Positions 22,730 through 34,210 of a stretch of DNA of 62,483 bases are shown here, piece after piece. Position 1 is the first letter of the stretch. Each line of letters opens with the position of its first letter. Source of the DNA: Hirsutella rhossiliensis (Eukaryota > Ascomycota > Sordariomycetes > Hypocreales > Ophiocordycipitaceae). Both the position numbers and the translations under genes were made by a program. The notes below the pieces were generated by a model. It did not search any database. It saw only the letters and a program-made list of their open reading frames with translations, and was not told the DNA's origin. The DNA lies in the NCBI RefSeq assembly GCF_020360975.1, contig NC_030164.1, positions 1 through 62,483 of the forward strand, written 5' to 3'.

Positions 22730-22802
22730 GGTAATCATAACTCAACGGTAGAGTAATTATTTGTGGCATAGTCGGTCTTGGTTCGATTCCAGGTGTTTAC
22801 CC
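22730..22802 (+). tRNA. trnH: tRNA-His (GUG), copy 1
   Basis: Acceptor GGTAATC/GTTTACC with one mismatch, anticodon stem ATTAT/ATAGT with loop TTGTGGC (GUG), T loop TTCGATT. Identical to copy 2. Confidence 0.85.
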
Positions 22803-22837
22803 ATTTGTTCCTTTTTATAAATATCAATATTCATAAT

Positions 22838-23013
22838 ATGAATAATAATAATTTAAATAATAAATTAAATCCTAATTGAGTAACTGAGTTTGTGTAAAAT
22901 GATGGGTCAGGGTCAGGATGTTTTTATATACAGATTAAAAAAGCAAGTCTCATATTGTAGGATGATGTATTAATACATGTTTTACCTTTACATGCAGGAG
23001 ATAATAATGTACT
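22838..23013 (+). pseudogene. LAGLIDADG 5' fragment, copy 1
   Basis: Same sequence as 23558-23733; cut at the duplication junction. Starts MNNNNLNNKLNPNWVTEFV, then a TAA. Confidence 0.6.
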
Positions 23014-23449
23014 AATTCAAACCAGAAGCTTTGATAAATCTAAAAAAAACTATGGCAGATAAAGTTCCTTCACCTATGACAAAAATTAACCACTTGTTAG
23101 CAACAGGCCTTATAACGGTTATAGTAAATAAGAAGAATAATAATATAAAACGATATCCTTCTATTAAAAGTGCAGCGAAAGATCTGAATGCTGATTCTCC
23201 TAGTTTAATATATTGTATGAATAAAAATATATTCTTTAAAAACAAAAACAAAAACAAAAACAAAAACAAAAACAAAAACAAAAACACATTTTTGTGGCTG
23301 GGCTTCGCCCCGCCTCTAAGAATAAAGTATTAATATATTTATTTATTATTTTAAATAATAATAATAATATATCGTATAAATTAATATACAAATCATGAAT
23401 TTTGTATATTAATTGAAGGGTGTTGTGATAAATACAATTTTTACTATAA

Positions 23450-23522
23450 GGTAATCATAACTCAACGGTAGAGTAATTATTTGTGGCATAGTCGGTCTTG
23501 GTTCGATTCCAGGTGTTTACCC
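23450..23522 (+). tRNA. trnH: tRNA-His (GUG), copy 2
   Basis: Identical to the copy at 22730, 720 bases downstream. Confidence 0.85.
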
Positions 23523-23557
23523 ATTTGTTCCTTTTTATAAATATCAATATTCATAAT

Positions 23558-23890
23558 ATGAATAATAATAATTTAAATAATAAATTAAATCCTAATTGAG
23601 TAACTGAGTTTGTGTAAAATGATGGGTCAGGGTCAGGATGTTTTTATATACAGATTAAAAAAGCAAGTCTCATATTGTAGGATGATGTATTAATACATGT
23701 TTTACCTTTACATGCAGGAGATAATAATGTACTTTTACAAATTAAATCTTTATTTAATGGCATAGGTCATATTTATACAAAGGACAAATCTACGGTCTAT
23801 AGAGTACAAAGACATGAAGATCTAATTAATACAATTATTCCTCATTTTAATAATTATCCTTTAATAGCTGAAAAACAAAATGATTTTGTG
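23558..23890 (+). pseudogene. LAGLIDADG endonuclease relic
   Basis: LNPNWVTEFV, a broken LAGLIDADG motif that reads NDGSGSGCF because of the GGGTCAGGGTCAGG stretch, then VLLQIKSLFNGIGHIYTKD and TIIPHFNNYPLIAEKQNDF. It ends abruptly at double-hairpin element A (23890), where homologues continue. Confidence 0.65.
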
Positions 23891-23918
23891 TAGTCCTCCG
23901 CTGAGTAGCGTAAGCTCT
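23890..23918 (+). repeat. Double-hairpin element A, variant
   Basis: GTAGTCCTCCGCTGAGTA then GCGTAAGCTCT. It sits exactly where the LAGLIDADG relic ends and a tRNA-His fragment begins. Confidence 0.7.
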
Positions 23919-23930
23919 TAAAACCTAAGT

Positions 23931-23959
23931 TATTCTGGTTCGATTCCTGGTGTTTACCC
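23931..23959 (+). pseudogene. 3' fragment of a tRNA-His
   Basis: CTGGTTCGATTCCTGGTGTT then TACCC matches the T arm and acceptor 3' strand of trnH with two changes; no 5' half is present. A third, truncated copy. Confidence 0.7.
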
Positions 23960-24059
23960 TTAAATAAACATAAATAAATTAATATTTTTAGGTTTTATGG
24001 CTTATAAGCTTCCTGGTTCAACCCCTACCAGCCGAGTCAAAATAAATATACTTACAAAT

Positions 24060-24131
24060 GCCTTAGTAGTTTAAGGGTAAAAACACTAACTTCATGCGTT
24101 AGTAATGAAAGTTCGATTCTTTTCTAAGGCT
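24060..24131 (+). tRNA. trnM: tRNA-Met (CAU), third
   Basis: Acceptor GCCTTAG/CTAAGGC, anticodon stem CTAAC/GTTAG with loop TTCATGC (CAU). Last tRNA before nad2. It could be an elongator Met or, if C34 is modified, an Ile(AUA) reader. Confidence 0.88.
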
Positions 24132-24268
24132 TCAACCTTTAAGGTTGAACTATAGGCTGACCCATACACCACATAGCAGGGCAGCATTCCTCAATTTTTA
24201 GGTATTTGAACTTATCCTGATTTTATTTTCAGGCTTCAATCTTTAAGGTTGAATTATTTTTTTCAACT

Positions 24269-27200
24269 ATGATAATAATATCTATCTTATCTCTTTTACT
24301 CTCTAATGCCGTTAATTTAAGACGTGACATATCTATTTTATTTAATAGAATAGCTATAATTATTTTAATTTATTGTATTTTAAATGATCTATCCTCTTTA
24401 ACTGTAATTACTAAAGGTGTAGGTATACATGGAGGTTTATTATTAGTTACAAACATTACACAAATATTTCATATATTTATATTTTTAATTAGTATATTAA
24501 TATTGACTTTAACTAGTTTCTATCCTAGAAAGGTTTGAGTATCTGAATATTCATCTCTGAAAAATTTGTTATTATACAAATTTGTTTATTATAACACAAA
24601 AATAATTAATAAAATGGGAGAACATCTAAAAATAATAGAATACCCTTTAATATTATTATTTGTAATAACAGGATCAATATTCTTGATGTCTACTAATGAT
24701 TTAGTTTCTATATTTTTAGCTATAGAATTGCAAAGTTACGGATTATATATATTAAGTACTATATATAGAAATTCTGAATTATCCACTACAGGGGGTTTAA
24801 TATACTTTTTATTAGGTGGATTAAGTTCTTGCTTTATATTATTAGGGACAGGTTTATTATACGCTAATTCAGGTAGTACTAGTCTAGATAGTTTATACAT
24901 TATAACTAGTATAAGTGATATAAGCTATACAGATTTATGATATAAACCTTACTATATTAATCTTTCTTTAGTTATATTTACTATAGGATTTTTATTTAAA
25001 GTAAGTGCTGCACCATTTCATTTTTGATCACCTGACGTATATGACGCTATACCTACCATAGTTACAACTTTTGTAGCTTTAATAGCTAAAATTTCTATAT
25101 TTATTTTATTATTACAGTTAGTTTATTATACAGGGTCTGGGTCTGATAGCAATGAAATGAGTTGAACTTTCATATTATTAATGAGTTCTTTATTCTCCTT
25201 AATAATAGGTACAGTAGTAGGTTTAACTCAATTTAGAATAAAAAGATTATTTGCATATAGTACGATATCTCATGTAGGTTTTATATTATTAGCTTTAAGT
25301 ATATCTAGTATTGAGTCAACTCAAGCATTTATATTCTATTTAACACAATATACAATTAGTAATTTAAATGCCTTTTTTATATTAGTAGCTATAGGTTTCT
25401 CTCTATATTGCTATACTAGTGAAAATAAAGAACATGAAGAATTAATGGATAAAACTAATTCTCCAATACAATTAGTAAATCAATTGAAAGGTTATTTTTA
25501 TATAAATCCTGTATTAGCTTTAAGTTTAGCTATAACTATATTTTCATTTGTAGGTGTACCTCCTTTAATAGGATTCTTTGGTAAACAAATGGTATTAAGT
25601 GCAGCTATAGATAAAGGTTTAATATTATTATCTTTCATCGCTATATTAACTAGTGTTATAGGAGCTGTATACTATTTAAGTATAGTAAAAGAAATGTTTT
25701 TCAGCTTACCTGACTATAAAATTAATACTTTATTAGAAAATTTAGTATTAAAAGGTACTGTATTAAGAAGAGGCGGGACAAGCCCCTATCCTTTAGGAGA
25801 TCAGGTGAAGCACTCCCTATCCCCAAATAAAACAATTATTCATAATTTAAGCTTTAAATATAATAATATAGCTATATCGAGTCCTATATCTTTTGTTATA
25901 TCCTGTATAACATTACAAATTTTATTATTTTTATTTATTAATAAAGAATGGCTAAGCATGGGTAAACAAAAATTAATGCTATTCTTTATTAAATTCCATT
26001 TAATATACAATTTTGCGACTACTTATTTTACTATATTTATTAAGAATTATACAACAAAGATTAAAGATCAACAGCACACAAATAAGGTAATAAATCCTTG
26101 ATTTATTAGAGGATTTACTGCGAAGCCATGCTGAGGGTTCTTTTAAGGCGAAGCACACATTTAGAAAAAAATAAAGATAAATGAAGAGTAAGGCCTACAT
26201 TTCAAATTAAACTAGATATAAAAGATTTATCTTTATTAGAACTAATCAAAGTATATTTTAATCATGTAGGTTCAATTAATATATCTGGCAAAGAATGTGT
26301 TTATAAAGTAAAATCTTTAAAAGAAGTTGCCATAATAATATCACACTTCAATGAATATTATTTAATTACACAAAAAAAAGCTGATTTTAAATTAATATCC
26401 CTCCGGGATCAGAATGAATAATTAATAAATTAAATAACCAAAAACATTTAACTTCTAAAGGTTTACAATAAATTATTAGTATATGTGCTTCAATGAATTT
26501 AGGTTTGTCTCCATCAGTTAAAAACAATTTTCCGGATATTACACCGGTAGTTAGACCTTTAATTGAAAACATGGTAGTACCTCATTCTGACTGGATGGCC
26601 GGGTTTGTCTCGGGAGAAGGATCTTTTTCAGTAGTTGGAAATAAATTTATATCATTAAGTTTTAGAGTTTCTCAGCATAATAAAGACGAACAACTATTGA
26701 AATCTTTTGTTGATTTTTTTGGTTAGCTTGCGCAGGAAATTTGAATTATCATAATAAAGAGAAAAAGGCTGTAATTTTTGTTGTTAGAAAATTTGAAGAT
26801 ATAAATTCGAAAATTATTCCTTTTTTTAATGAATATATAATTAAAGGTGTTAAATATAAAGATTGATCTGAAGCAGCTAAATTAATAGAATCGAAAAATC
26901 ATTTAACACCGGAAGGATATAATAAAATACGTAAAATAAAAGAAAATATGAACTCATATAGAGTCAGAGTCTAATATATTGTACTAATTGCCCCGTGATA
27001 TAAAACACAATTTGTGTATTATGCATAGATAATTGGATAAATTGCAAGAAAACTTATTATAATTTAAATAAATAATTTGCAGCGAAGTTTAGTTTAATTT
27101 ATGGCTGCATGATTCTGATTTTTTTCTTACGAGCTCTAGCATATATAACGCAGCCGTACCGTAATATGCAGGGCTCTAGCCAGCCCGTAAATTAAATTAA

Positions 27201-27366
27201 AACCGTCCAACGACTAAGTTACCTTCATAGGTATAAAACATCCAATATTACTTATAAGTAATAATTACATAGTCTGAACAATATAATAATATATTGAAAT
27301 ATTAATAATTATTATTAATAATTAACAATCTTGACCATATTGGTACAAATTCTTTTTAATGGTTAA
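24269..27366 (+). CDS. nad2: NADH dehydrogenase subunit 2, two exons
   Basis: Proton-pumping membrane subunit of complex I. Exon 1 is 24269-25963 (565 codons), exon 2 is 27334-27366, only 33 bases, encoding [10 protein letters not shown] and a TAA stop. Joined protein 575 residues. Family signatures: [39 protein letters not shown] and [18 protein letters not shown], with many membrane segments. Exon 1 ends WLSMG; the expected family C-terminus (GTILVQ...LF) is found only after the intron, which fixes both splice sites. The nad2 stop abuts the nad3 start with no spacer. The region around about 25767-25830 ([20 protein letters not shown]) is GC-rich and looks like a tolerated insertion. Confidence 0.95.
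25964..26974 (+). pseudogene. LAGLIDADG endonuclease/maturase, broken
   Basis: Read in frame from nad2 exon 1. The first motif reads WFIRGFT then changes frame: removing 7 bases (CGAAGCC, about 26112-26118) restores TDAEGSF, so a GC-rich insertion splits the motif itself. A second GC tract (GGCGAAGCAC, about 26147) shifts the frame again. Later pieces: [19 protein letters not shown], the second motif [12 protein letters not shown] (about 26596), and after a TAG at 26724 next to [19 protein letters not shown] onward to a stop at 26972. Certainly not translatable as one protein. Confidence 0.85.
25964..27333 (+). mobile_element. Group I intron of nad2
   Basis: 5' exon ends in T (ATGGGT), last intron base is G (27333). 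Core pieces CCGTCCAACGACTAAG near 27187 and ACATAGTCTGAAC near 27268. It carries a broken LAGLIDADG ORF fused to exon 1. Confidence 0.88.
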
Positions 27367-27780
27367 ATGAGTAGTATGACTTTTATTTTTATTGTTGTAT
27401 CAATATTAACAATATTATTTTTAGCTCTTAATTTTATATTAGCACCTCATAATCCCTACCAGGAGAAATACTCTATATTTGAGTGTGGATTTCATAGTTT
27501 TTTAGGACAAAATAGAACTCAATTTGGTGTAAAGTTCTTTATTTTTGCTTTAGTATATCTTTTATTAGATTTAGAAATTCTGGTAATATATCCTTTTGGT
27601 CTTAGTGGGTATGAAAATGGGGTATATGGTTTAATAATAGTACTTATATTTATAGGTATTATTACTGCAGGATTTGTATTTGAATTAGGTAAAAATGCAT
27701 TAAAAATAGATAGTAGACAATCTTTTAATTATTGTTATAAATCAAATAAATTTGTAAATACTTTATATGAGAATAAGTAA
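27367..27780 (+). CDS. nad3: NADH dehydrogenase subunit 3
   Basis: 137 residues, complex I membrane subunit. Shows YSIFECGFHSFLGQNRTQF (conserved Cys loop), FALVYLLLDLEILVIYP and a C-terminal FELGKNALKI. Starts directly after the nad2 stop (TAAATG), so the pair is surely co-transcribed. Intron-less. Confidence 0.96.
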   Translation: MSSMTFIFIVVSILTILFLALNFILAPHNPYQEKYSIFECGFHSFLGQNRTQFGVKFFIFALVYLLLDLEILVIYPFGLSGYENGVYGLIIVLIFIGIITAGFVFELGKNALKIDSRQSFNYCYKSNKFVNTLYENK

Positions 27781-27830
27781 ACAATGTTTGTTGGCTGGGC
27801 TATTTTTTTTTATGTGCATATTTTTTTCTT

Positions 27831-27868
27831 TAGCTTGCCGAGTGTAGCCCAATAGCGCACATCAGCCT
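27831..27868 (+). repeat. Dispersed 38-bp repeat (copy 2)
   Basis: TAGCTTGCCGAGTGTAGCCC then AATAGCGCACATCAGCCT, in the nad3-atp9 spacer. Matches 34944-34980 and the reverse of 10311-10348. Confidence 0.8.
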
Positions 27869-27967
27869 AAAAAATATGCAAAAGTTTTGAAAAAAACATT
27901 AAATAAATAAAAAAATAATACTTTTTAGCGGTTAGGTTGTAGGAAGCTTTATGTTAGATAGATTTAA

Positions 27968-28201
<234 letters not shown>

Positions 28202-28336
28202 TTTTGTTTGGTTATAAGTAAACTATTTATAACACCGGTTATGTGTATAAGGAGGTGGGCAGGGCAGGTCTGTTAGTTTATACTAACAAAAAACAATTCT
28301 ATTTATAATTAGAAATTCTATAGTTTTTATCAAGCT

Positions 28337-29080
28337 ATGAAAAATTTATTAAATACATTTATATACTTAGACGCGCCAAGTGCTTGAGGTTTATATTTCC
28401 AAGATAGTGCTACTCCACAAATGGAAGGTTTAGTTGAGTTACATGATAACATCATGTATTATTTAGTATTAATCTTATTTAGTGTAGGATGAATACTCTA
28501 CTCTATAATAAAAAACTTCGAAGATGCGCCTATATCACACAAGTATTTAAACCATGGTACTTTAATCGAGTTAATCTGAACTATAACACCAGCAGTTATA
28601 TTAATACTTATAGCCTTTCCATCTTTTAAATTATTATATTTAATGGATGAAATAAATGATCCCTCGATGACAGTTTTAGCAGAGGGTCACCAATGATACT
28701 GAAGTTACCAATATCCTGATTTTATAGATTCTAATGAAGAATTTATAGAATTTGATTCATATATAGTACCAGAATCTGATTTAGAACAAGGTGGATTAAG
28801 AATGTTAGAAGTAGATAACAGAGTTATAGTACCTGAATTAACACATATTAGATTTGTTATAACATCAGGAGATGTTATACACTCTTTTGCTTGCCCTTCA
28901 TTGGGTATAAAATGTGATGCATATCCAGGTAGACTAAACCAAGTTTCAGTTTTTATAAATAGAGAAGGAGTATTTTATGGACAGTGTTCAGAAATATGTG
29001 GAATATTACACAGTTCTATGCCTATAGTTATAGAATCTGTAAATATAGAGAAATTTGTTCATTGATTATATAATGCTTAA
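28337..29080 (+). CDS. cox2: Cytochrome c oxidase subunit 2
   Basis: 247 residues. Two N-terminal membrane helices, then the cupredoxin domain with the CuA ligands: EGHQWYW-type aromatic region (28685 on) and [15 protein letters not shown]. Trp positions use TGA. The last codons are HWLYNA and TAA. No intron. Confidence 0.97.
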
Positions 29081-29115
29081 CTTATTATAAAGTAAATTTA
29101 GTAAATATAACTAAA

Positions 29116-29188
29116 AGGGGTATTAGTTTAAAGGTAAAACATGATGCTACGGACATCAGAATTGTAGTTCAAATCTACAATGCCCTTA
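29116..29188 (+). tRNA. trnR(ACG): tRNA-Arg (ACG)
   Basis: Acceptor AGGGGTA/TGCCCTT, anticodon stem TGATG/CATCA with loop CTACGGA (ACG), T stem TTGTAG/CTACAA. Reads CGN codons. Confidence 0.88.
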
Positions 29189-29273
29189 GTCATTGCATTA
29201 ATTTAATGACTAAAATAATATATATGTATTAGCATATAATATAAGAATAATTTGATTTATATAAAATAAAAAC

Positions 29274-29543
29274 ATGAGTTTAACCTTAGTACTTTTTTTA
29301 ATAGGAATCTTAGGATTCGTATTTAATAGAAAAAATATAATATTAATGCTTATTTCTATAGAAATAATGCTATTATCTATAACATTCCTAATATTGGTAA
29401 GTTCTATTAACCTTGACGATATTATAGGACAAACATATGCTATATACATTATAGTAGTTGCCGGTGCAGAATCTGCGATCGGCTTAGCTATTCTAGTAGC
29501 CTTTTATAGACTAAGAGGAAGTATTGCTATAGAATATAAATAA
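29274..29543 (+). CDS. nad4L: NADH dehydrogenase subunit 4L
   Basis: 89 residues, complex I. Three helices with the conserved Glu motifs in LISIEIMLLSITFLIL and VVAGAESAIGLAILVAFYRLRG. Stop TAA is followed immediately by the nad5 ATG, a variant of the common overlapping nad4L-nad5 pair. A 20-base piece of its 3' end recurs at about 60499 upstream of orf279. Confidence 0.96.
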   Translation: MSLTLVLFLIGILGFVFNRKNIILMLISIEIMLLSITFLILVSSINLDDIIGQTYAIYIIVVAGAESAIGLAILVAFYRLRGSIAIEYK

Positions 29544-32500
29544 ATGTATTTAAGTATAATTGTGTTACCATTACTAGGGTGTATAGTTTCCGGCTTTTTT
29601 GGTAGAAAAGTTGGTGTGACAGGTAGTCGTTTATTAAGTTGTCTATGTATAATATTAACAACAATATTAGCTATTATTGGCTTTTTTGAAGTAGGTTTTA
29701 ATAATAACCAGGTATCTATAAACTTATTTAGATGATTACATAGTGAATCATTTAATATGGTATGAAATTTTCAATTTGATAGTTTAACAGTATCTATGTT
29801 AATACCTGTGTTAATAATAAGTTCTTTAGTTCATATCTATTCTATAGGATATATGAGCCATGATCCTTGAGGACACGTCAGGGGAAAAAGTGTCTATGGG
29901 GATAAATTGTCAAACTTCGGGGATATCCTAAAGCTTAAGGTACCAAGCTGTAGTTGAAAAACTATTAGTGGCTGAACTAATTACTCAGGTATGGTAACAA
30001 GCCTTAAGATGAGTGAAAATGAAATGGACAATCGCGAATCTAAGTCAGTAGTACGTGAAAATACTGCTGTAAAAGAGCAACGAGTAGACGGCAGTTGATC
30101 GATTAAGCCACAATTAATCGATTTAAGGTGTACTCTAAGGGGTTTCGAAAGGAACGGAGGTATAAAACTCGGTTTCAACATGCAACAAGGTTGAAACTCC
30201 TATGTCAAAGTCCCATCTAAGCAATTCGATTTGAAAAAATATTCTACCTATAATTCTACTGTTGTAAATCCTGGAGTCTGATCTGGTTTAATAGATGGTG
30301 AGGGTTCATTTAGTATAATAGTAGATAAAAATAAAACGCGTAAATTAGGTTGACGTGTTCAATTGAAATTTCAATTAGGTCTACATACAAAAGATCTGAA
30401 CTTATTATATCTATTACAACAATACTTGGGTGGTATGGGTTCTATTCATATGGCTCGAAACCGAGATATAGTTAACTATTCAATAGATTCAATTGAAGAT
30501 TTAAATAAACTTATTGTTCATTTCGAAAAATATCCGTTATTAACTCAAAAAGCCACGGATTTTTGATTGTTTAAACAAGCGGTAAAACTTGTAAATAATA
30601 AAGCTCATCTAACTGTCGAAGGTTTAAATCAAATAGTAAATATAAAAGCATCAATGAATTTAGGTTTATCTAACATGTTAAAATTAGAATTTGTTGGATA
30701 TACTCCTGTTGAAAGACCTGTAATAAATTATGACAATGTAATTTTATACCCTAATTGAATATCAGGATTTGTCAGTGCTGAGGGAAACTTTGATGTTCGT
30801 ATGCCTTCAACCAACAGTAAATTAGGTTATCGAGTACAATTGAGATTTAGAATATCTCAACATAGTAGAGATCTCAGATTAATGGAGAAAATAGTTGAAT
30901 ATTTAGGATCAGGAAAGATATACAAATACGGTGGTAAGTCTGCAGTTAGTTTAACAATATTTAACTTTGCAGATATTACCAATATAATAGTTCCATTTTT
31001 TAATAAAAACCCTATTATTGGTATAAAACTTTATGATTATCTTGATTGATGTAAAATTCATAGTTTAATGATTAATCGTTCTCATCTTACGGTTGAGGGT
31101 ATAAATTCAATTAGAGAGATAAAATCGGGTATGAATATAGGTAGAAGTTTTTAAGATAAATAACCATTGTTAGTATTTTTTCTAGTTTACTAATCCTGAT
31201 ACCCTTTACAAGGGAAGATGGATATGAAAACAGCCAATAAATCAATTGCAGGATAAATTTGACTTAAAAGCATAATCAAAGATTCTTTAGCTATTTAAGC
31301 TTGTTTACTTTTATGATGATTATATTAGTAACTGGTAATAATTACCTGTTGATGTTTGTAGGGTGAGAAGGTGTGGGAGTTTGTTCATACCTTTTAGTTA
31401 GTTTTTGATTTACTAGAATTGCCGCTAATCAAAGTTCTTTAGCAGCATTTTTAACTAATAGAGTTGGAGACTGTCTTTTAACAATAGGTATGTTTGTAAT
31501 ATTATGATCTTTAGGTAGTTTAGATTATAATGTTATATTCTCAATAGCTCCTTATACTAATGAAAATGTTATTACTATGATAGGTATATGTTTATTAATC
31601 GGAGCTATGGCTAAAAGTTCACAGGTAGGTCTCCATATTTGATTACCTATGGCGATAGAATTTCTGTCGTAGATGGTATACGTCTAAAGTACTACCATAG
31701 CTAGCAAAACCATAAATATAGCAAGGATTAAACCCAATATATTAAAAATCCCAGAACACTCTTTTAAGTTGAATTTTAGTTAACTTAAAGAGTAGCTGGT
31801 CGTTAGGACCTTTGCCTTATTTGTATTGGAAATTTTACGTTGTAACCTAAATTAATACCAAATTTGCTGAGTAGCTTATATCAATTAGCTTTATTATTAT
31901 ATAAAAATCATAAGTAGCTAAGCTGTCGAGGTACGGCTCTGGGTAAGCTAATTTAATCTGGCTAGCAACTGAGGTGAAAACGGTTAACACGTTCCGTAGT
32001 GAAGACCGTCGGTATTTTAATGTATCGCTACAGACTGGTTCACCTTGGGGTGGCTGAAATGCTGCTTAATGTACAGTCGGAAGCTCAATTTATTTTACAG
32101 GTGTATTCGGAAGTTGGATGATTCCAACAATACACCCCTTGAGTTTCGGGAAGGTCCTACGCCAGTTTCCGCATTAATACACGCTGCCACAATGGTTACG
32201 GCCGGTGTATATTTATTAATTCGTTCATCTCCTTTAATTGAATACAGTACTACTGTATTACTTTTATGTTTATGATTAGGAGCAATAACTACTGTATTTA
32301 GTTCTCTTGTAGGATTATTCCAACAAGATATAAAGAAAATAATTGCTTATTCTACTATGTCACAATTAGGTATGATGGTTATAGCTATAGGTTTATCTTC
32401 TTATAATATTGCTATATTCCACTTAATAAATCACGCTTTCTATAAAGGATTGTTATTTCTTGGTGCAGGTGCTGTAATACACGCTGTAGTTGATAATCAA

Positions 32501-33433
32501 GACTTAAGAAAATATGGTGGATTAATGTCATTCTTACCTTTAACTTATACAGTTATATTAATAGCTAGCCTTAGTCTAGTAGCTTTCCCTTTTATGACAG
32601 GATTCTATAGTAAAGATTTTATATTAGAATCTGCTTATGGTCAATATTGCTTTAGTAGCTTAGACGTGTATTTTATAGCAGTAATAGGTGCAATATTTAC
32701 TACACTATATTCAGTTAAAGTTCTATATTTAACTTTTTTAGCTAACCCTAATGGACCAGTAAATTATTATAAAAATGCTCATGAAGGGGATATCTTTTTA
32801 AGTTTACCTTTAGTTATATTAGCTCTATTTTCAATATATTTTGGTTACTTAACTAAAGATATATTTATTGGTTTAGGGTCTGGATTCTTTACAGATAATA
32901 GTATATTTATTCACCCTATGCATGAAATATTAATAGACACAGAGTTTGCTGTACCCAGTTTATTTAAATTATTACCTTTAATATTCACAGTATTATTCTC
33001 AGTTTTAGCTATTGTATATCCTGAATTTATTCCTAGTGCTATATCTAGTTTCAAATTATCTAATTTAGGGTACTATATATTTGGTTTTTTCAACCAACGT
33101 TTCTTACTAGAATTTTTCTATAATAAATTTATAGTTAATACAGTTTTAGATATAGGAGGTCAAACAACTAAAATTTTAGATAAAGGTAGTATAGAATGAG
33201 TAGGTCCTTATGGTATGGGTGTAGTGTTAACTACAATAAGTAAAACAGTTTCTAATTTAAGTAAAGGAGTTGTTACTGATTACGCTTTATATATACTTAT
33301 AAGTATATGTTTTTACGTATCTATATATACTTTTGCACCAATATTCTTTGACTTAGTTAATTCTGTTATAGTATCTTGTGTAATAGTTCTAATAGCTATT
33401 CATAATTTTATAGTTAGTCTAAGTGACGTCTAA
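29544..33433 (+). CDS. nad5: NADH dehydrogenase subunit 5, three exons
   Basis: Complex I antiporter-like subunit, 664 residues. Exons 29544-29867, 31271-31656 and 32149-33433. Junctions restore [18 protein letters not shown] and [24 protein letters not shown]. Family signatures: [12 protein letters not shown] and [12 protein letters not shown], with the lateral helix region at the C-terminus. Exon-relative intron positions are 324 and 710, close to the well-known nad5 324 and 717 sites. Confidence 0.95.
29868..31154 (+). CDS. LAGLIDADG homing endonuclease/maturase in nad5-i1
   Basis: 428 codons in frame with exon 1, no lesion; probably released from the Nad5-fusion precursor by proteolysis. 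Motifs: [11 protein letters not shown] (about residue 138) and [12 protein letters not shown] (about 297), both with the acidic catalytic residue (Glu) present. LAGLIDADG_1 features between them: [20 protein letters not shown] and [20 protein letters not shown]. Expected to cut the intron-less nad5 site and/or help splicing (known for the family). One of the few intact endonucleases here. Confidence 0.9.
29868..31270 (+). mobile_element. Group I intron 1 of nad5
   Basis: After codon 108; 5' exon ends in T, intron ends in G. The core appears to overlap the ORF start: the first 300 bases are GC-richer, with many short complementary blocks. Hosts an intact LAGLIDADG ORF. Confidence 0.88.
31657..32148 (+). 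mobile_element. Group I intron 2 of nad5, ORF-less
   Basis: 492 bases. Junction ATGGCGAT/GGAAGG restores MAMEGPTP. Core: CTACAGACTGGTTCACC near 32030 and GAAATGCTGCTTAATGTACA near 32056, like the core of cob intron 1. No endonuclease ORF. Confidence 0.88.
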
Positions 33434-33599
33434 GATATTGGCCTTATCAATCAAAAAAAAAATCTGAGCTGGTTAGTAGTTGACTAATTAGTGGCCGTAG
33501 GTCCTGAAACAAACACTTAATAAACTTTAGATAGAATTTATAGACTAAAAGGAGGTTATTATATAATAACTTTCTCTACTAGACCTTTTTTTTTTGACT

Positions 33600-34210
33600 A
33601 TTCACCTAAACGCGGCTAAGGAGGAGGCTTATCTATAGCAAGAGGAACGTAATTTTGCAGTAACTGCTATTTCTTGTGTGTGAGGGCGAGATGTGAGTCC
33701 TTCTTAATCTGTATGTGATGAATAAGGAATTTTTGTTTGTTCTCGTTATGAAGAGGTAGTTAGTAATGATATAATAGAAGCTCCAGCATGTGAACGAGAT
33801 AATAATGAATCAGGATACGAAATATAATCACCTGAGCGATTGGAGCAAGTCCTTATAAAACTGGCCTATTTCAAACGCTGCACCTTATCCTGTTGTACCT
33901 ACATTTGCTGTAACTCCTGATTAATGGGATATTTATACTTTGGTATTTGAATCAGGCGTTAGTAATGTAGAAGACAAAGATAAAGGAGTAGAAAAAGCAA
34001 AAAGTGAATCGCATTCAAAATCAGATAATGATAATGTAGAAGACAAAGGTAAAGGGGTAAAAAGATAAAAAAGTGATTCAGATTCCGATAATGATATAAA
34101 TAAAATTCAAAAAACTGAGACTGAGGGTAAGAAAGAATCATGCATAGATTTTGTATTTTAAATTCTACAGTCTGAAATGCCTGATGAGACAAATGGAGGT
34201 GAATAATTAA
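33600..34210 (+). pseudogene. Decayed paralogue of the acidic orf279
   Basis: Matches orf279 (60544-61383): NVEDKGKGVKR here against AEDKGKGVKRGR there, followed by SDSDSDND against SGSDSDED. Upstream pieces such as SPERLEQV and PVVPTFAVTP are readable between stops (TAA at about 33827 and 33922, another inside the basic patch at about 34066). Located just after nad5, whose partner nad4L left a tail next to orf279. Confidence 0.65.

Larger units (their letters stand above)
22294..23733 (+). repeat. Exact 720-bp tandem duplication (two units)
   Basis: Units 22294-23013 and 23014-23733 are identical by line-by-line comparison, and there is no microhomology at the junction. Each holds the GIY-YIG tail, the AAAAAC repeat, trnH and the start of a LAGLIDADG relic. 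Reading continuity shows that a single copy is the ancestral state. Either very recent or an assembly error. Confidence 0.92.

Noticed and set aside
22259..23287. Reverse-strand frames of Phe/Leu repeats
   Set aside because: Antisense reading of the AAAAAC microsatellite and the GIY-YIG tail.
26102..26146. nad2 ending inside the intron (stop at 26144)
   Set aside because: The conserved nad2 C-terminus is found after the intron at 27334-27366, so this stop belongs to the broken intron ORF.
31657..32275. Short open frames around 32045-32275 as a separate gene
   Set aside because: The 5' part is nad5 intron 2 and the 3' part is nad5 exon 3 read from an arbitrary start.
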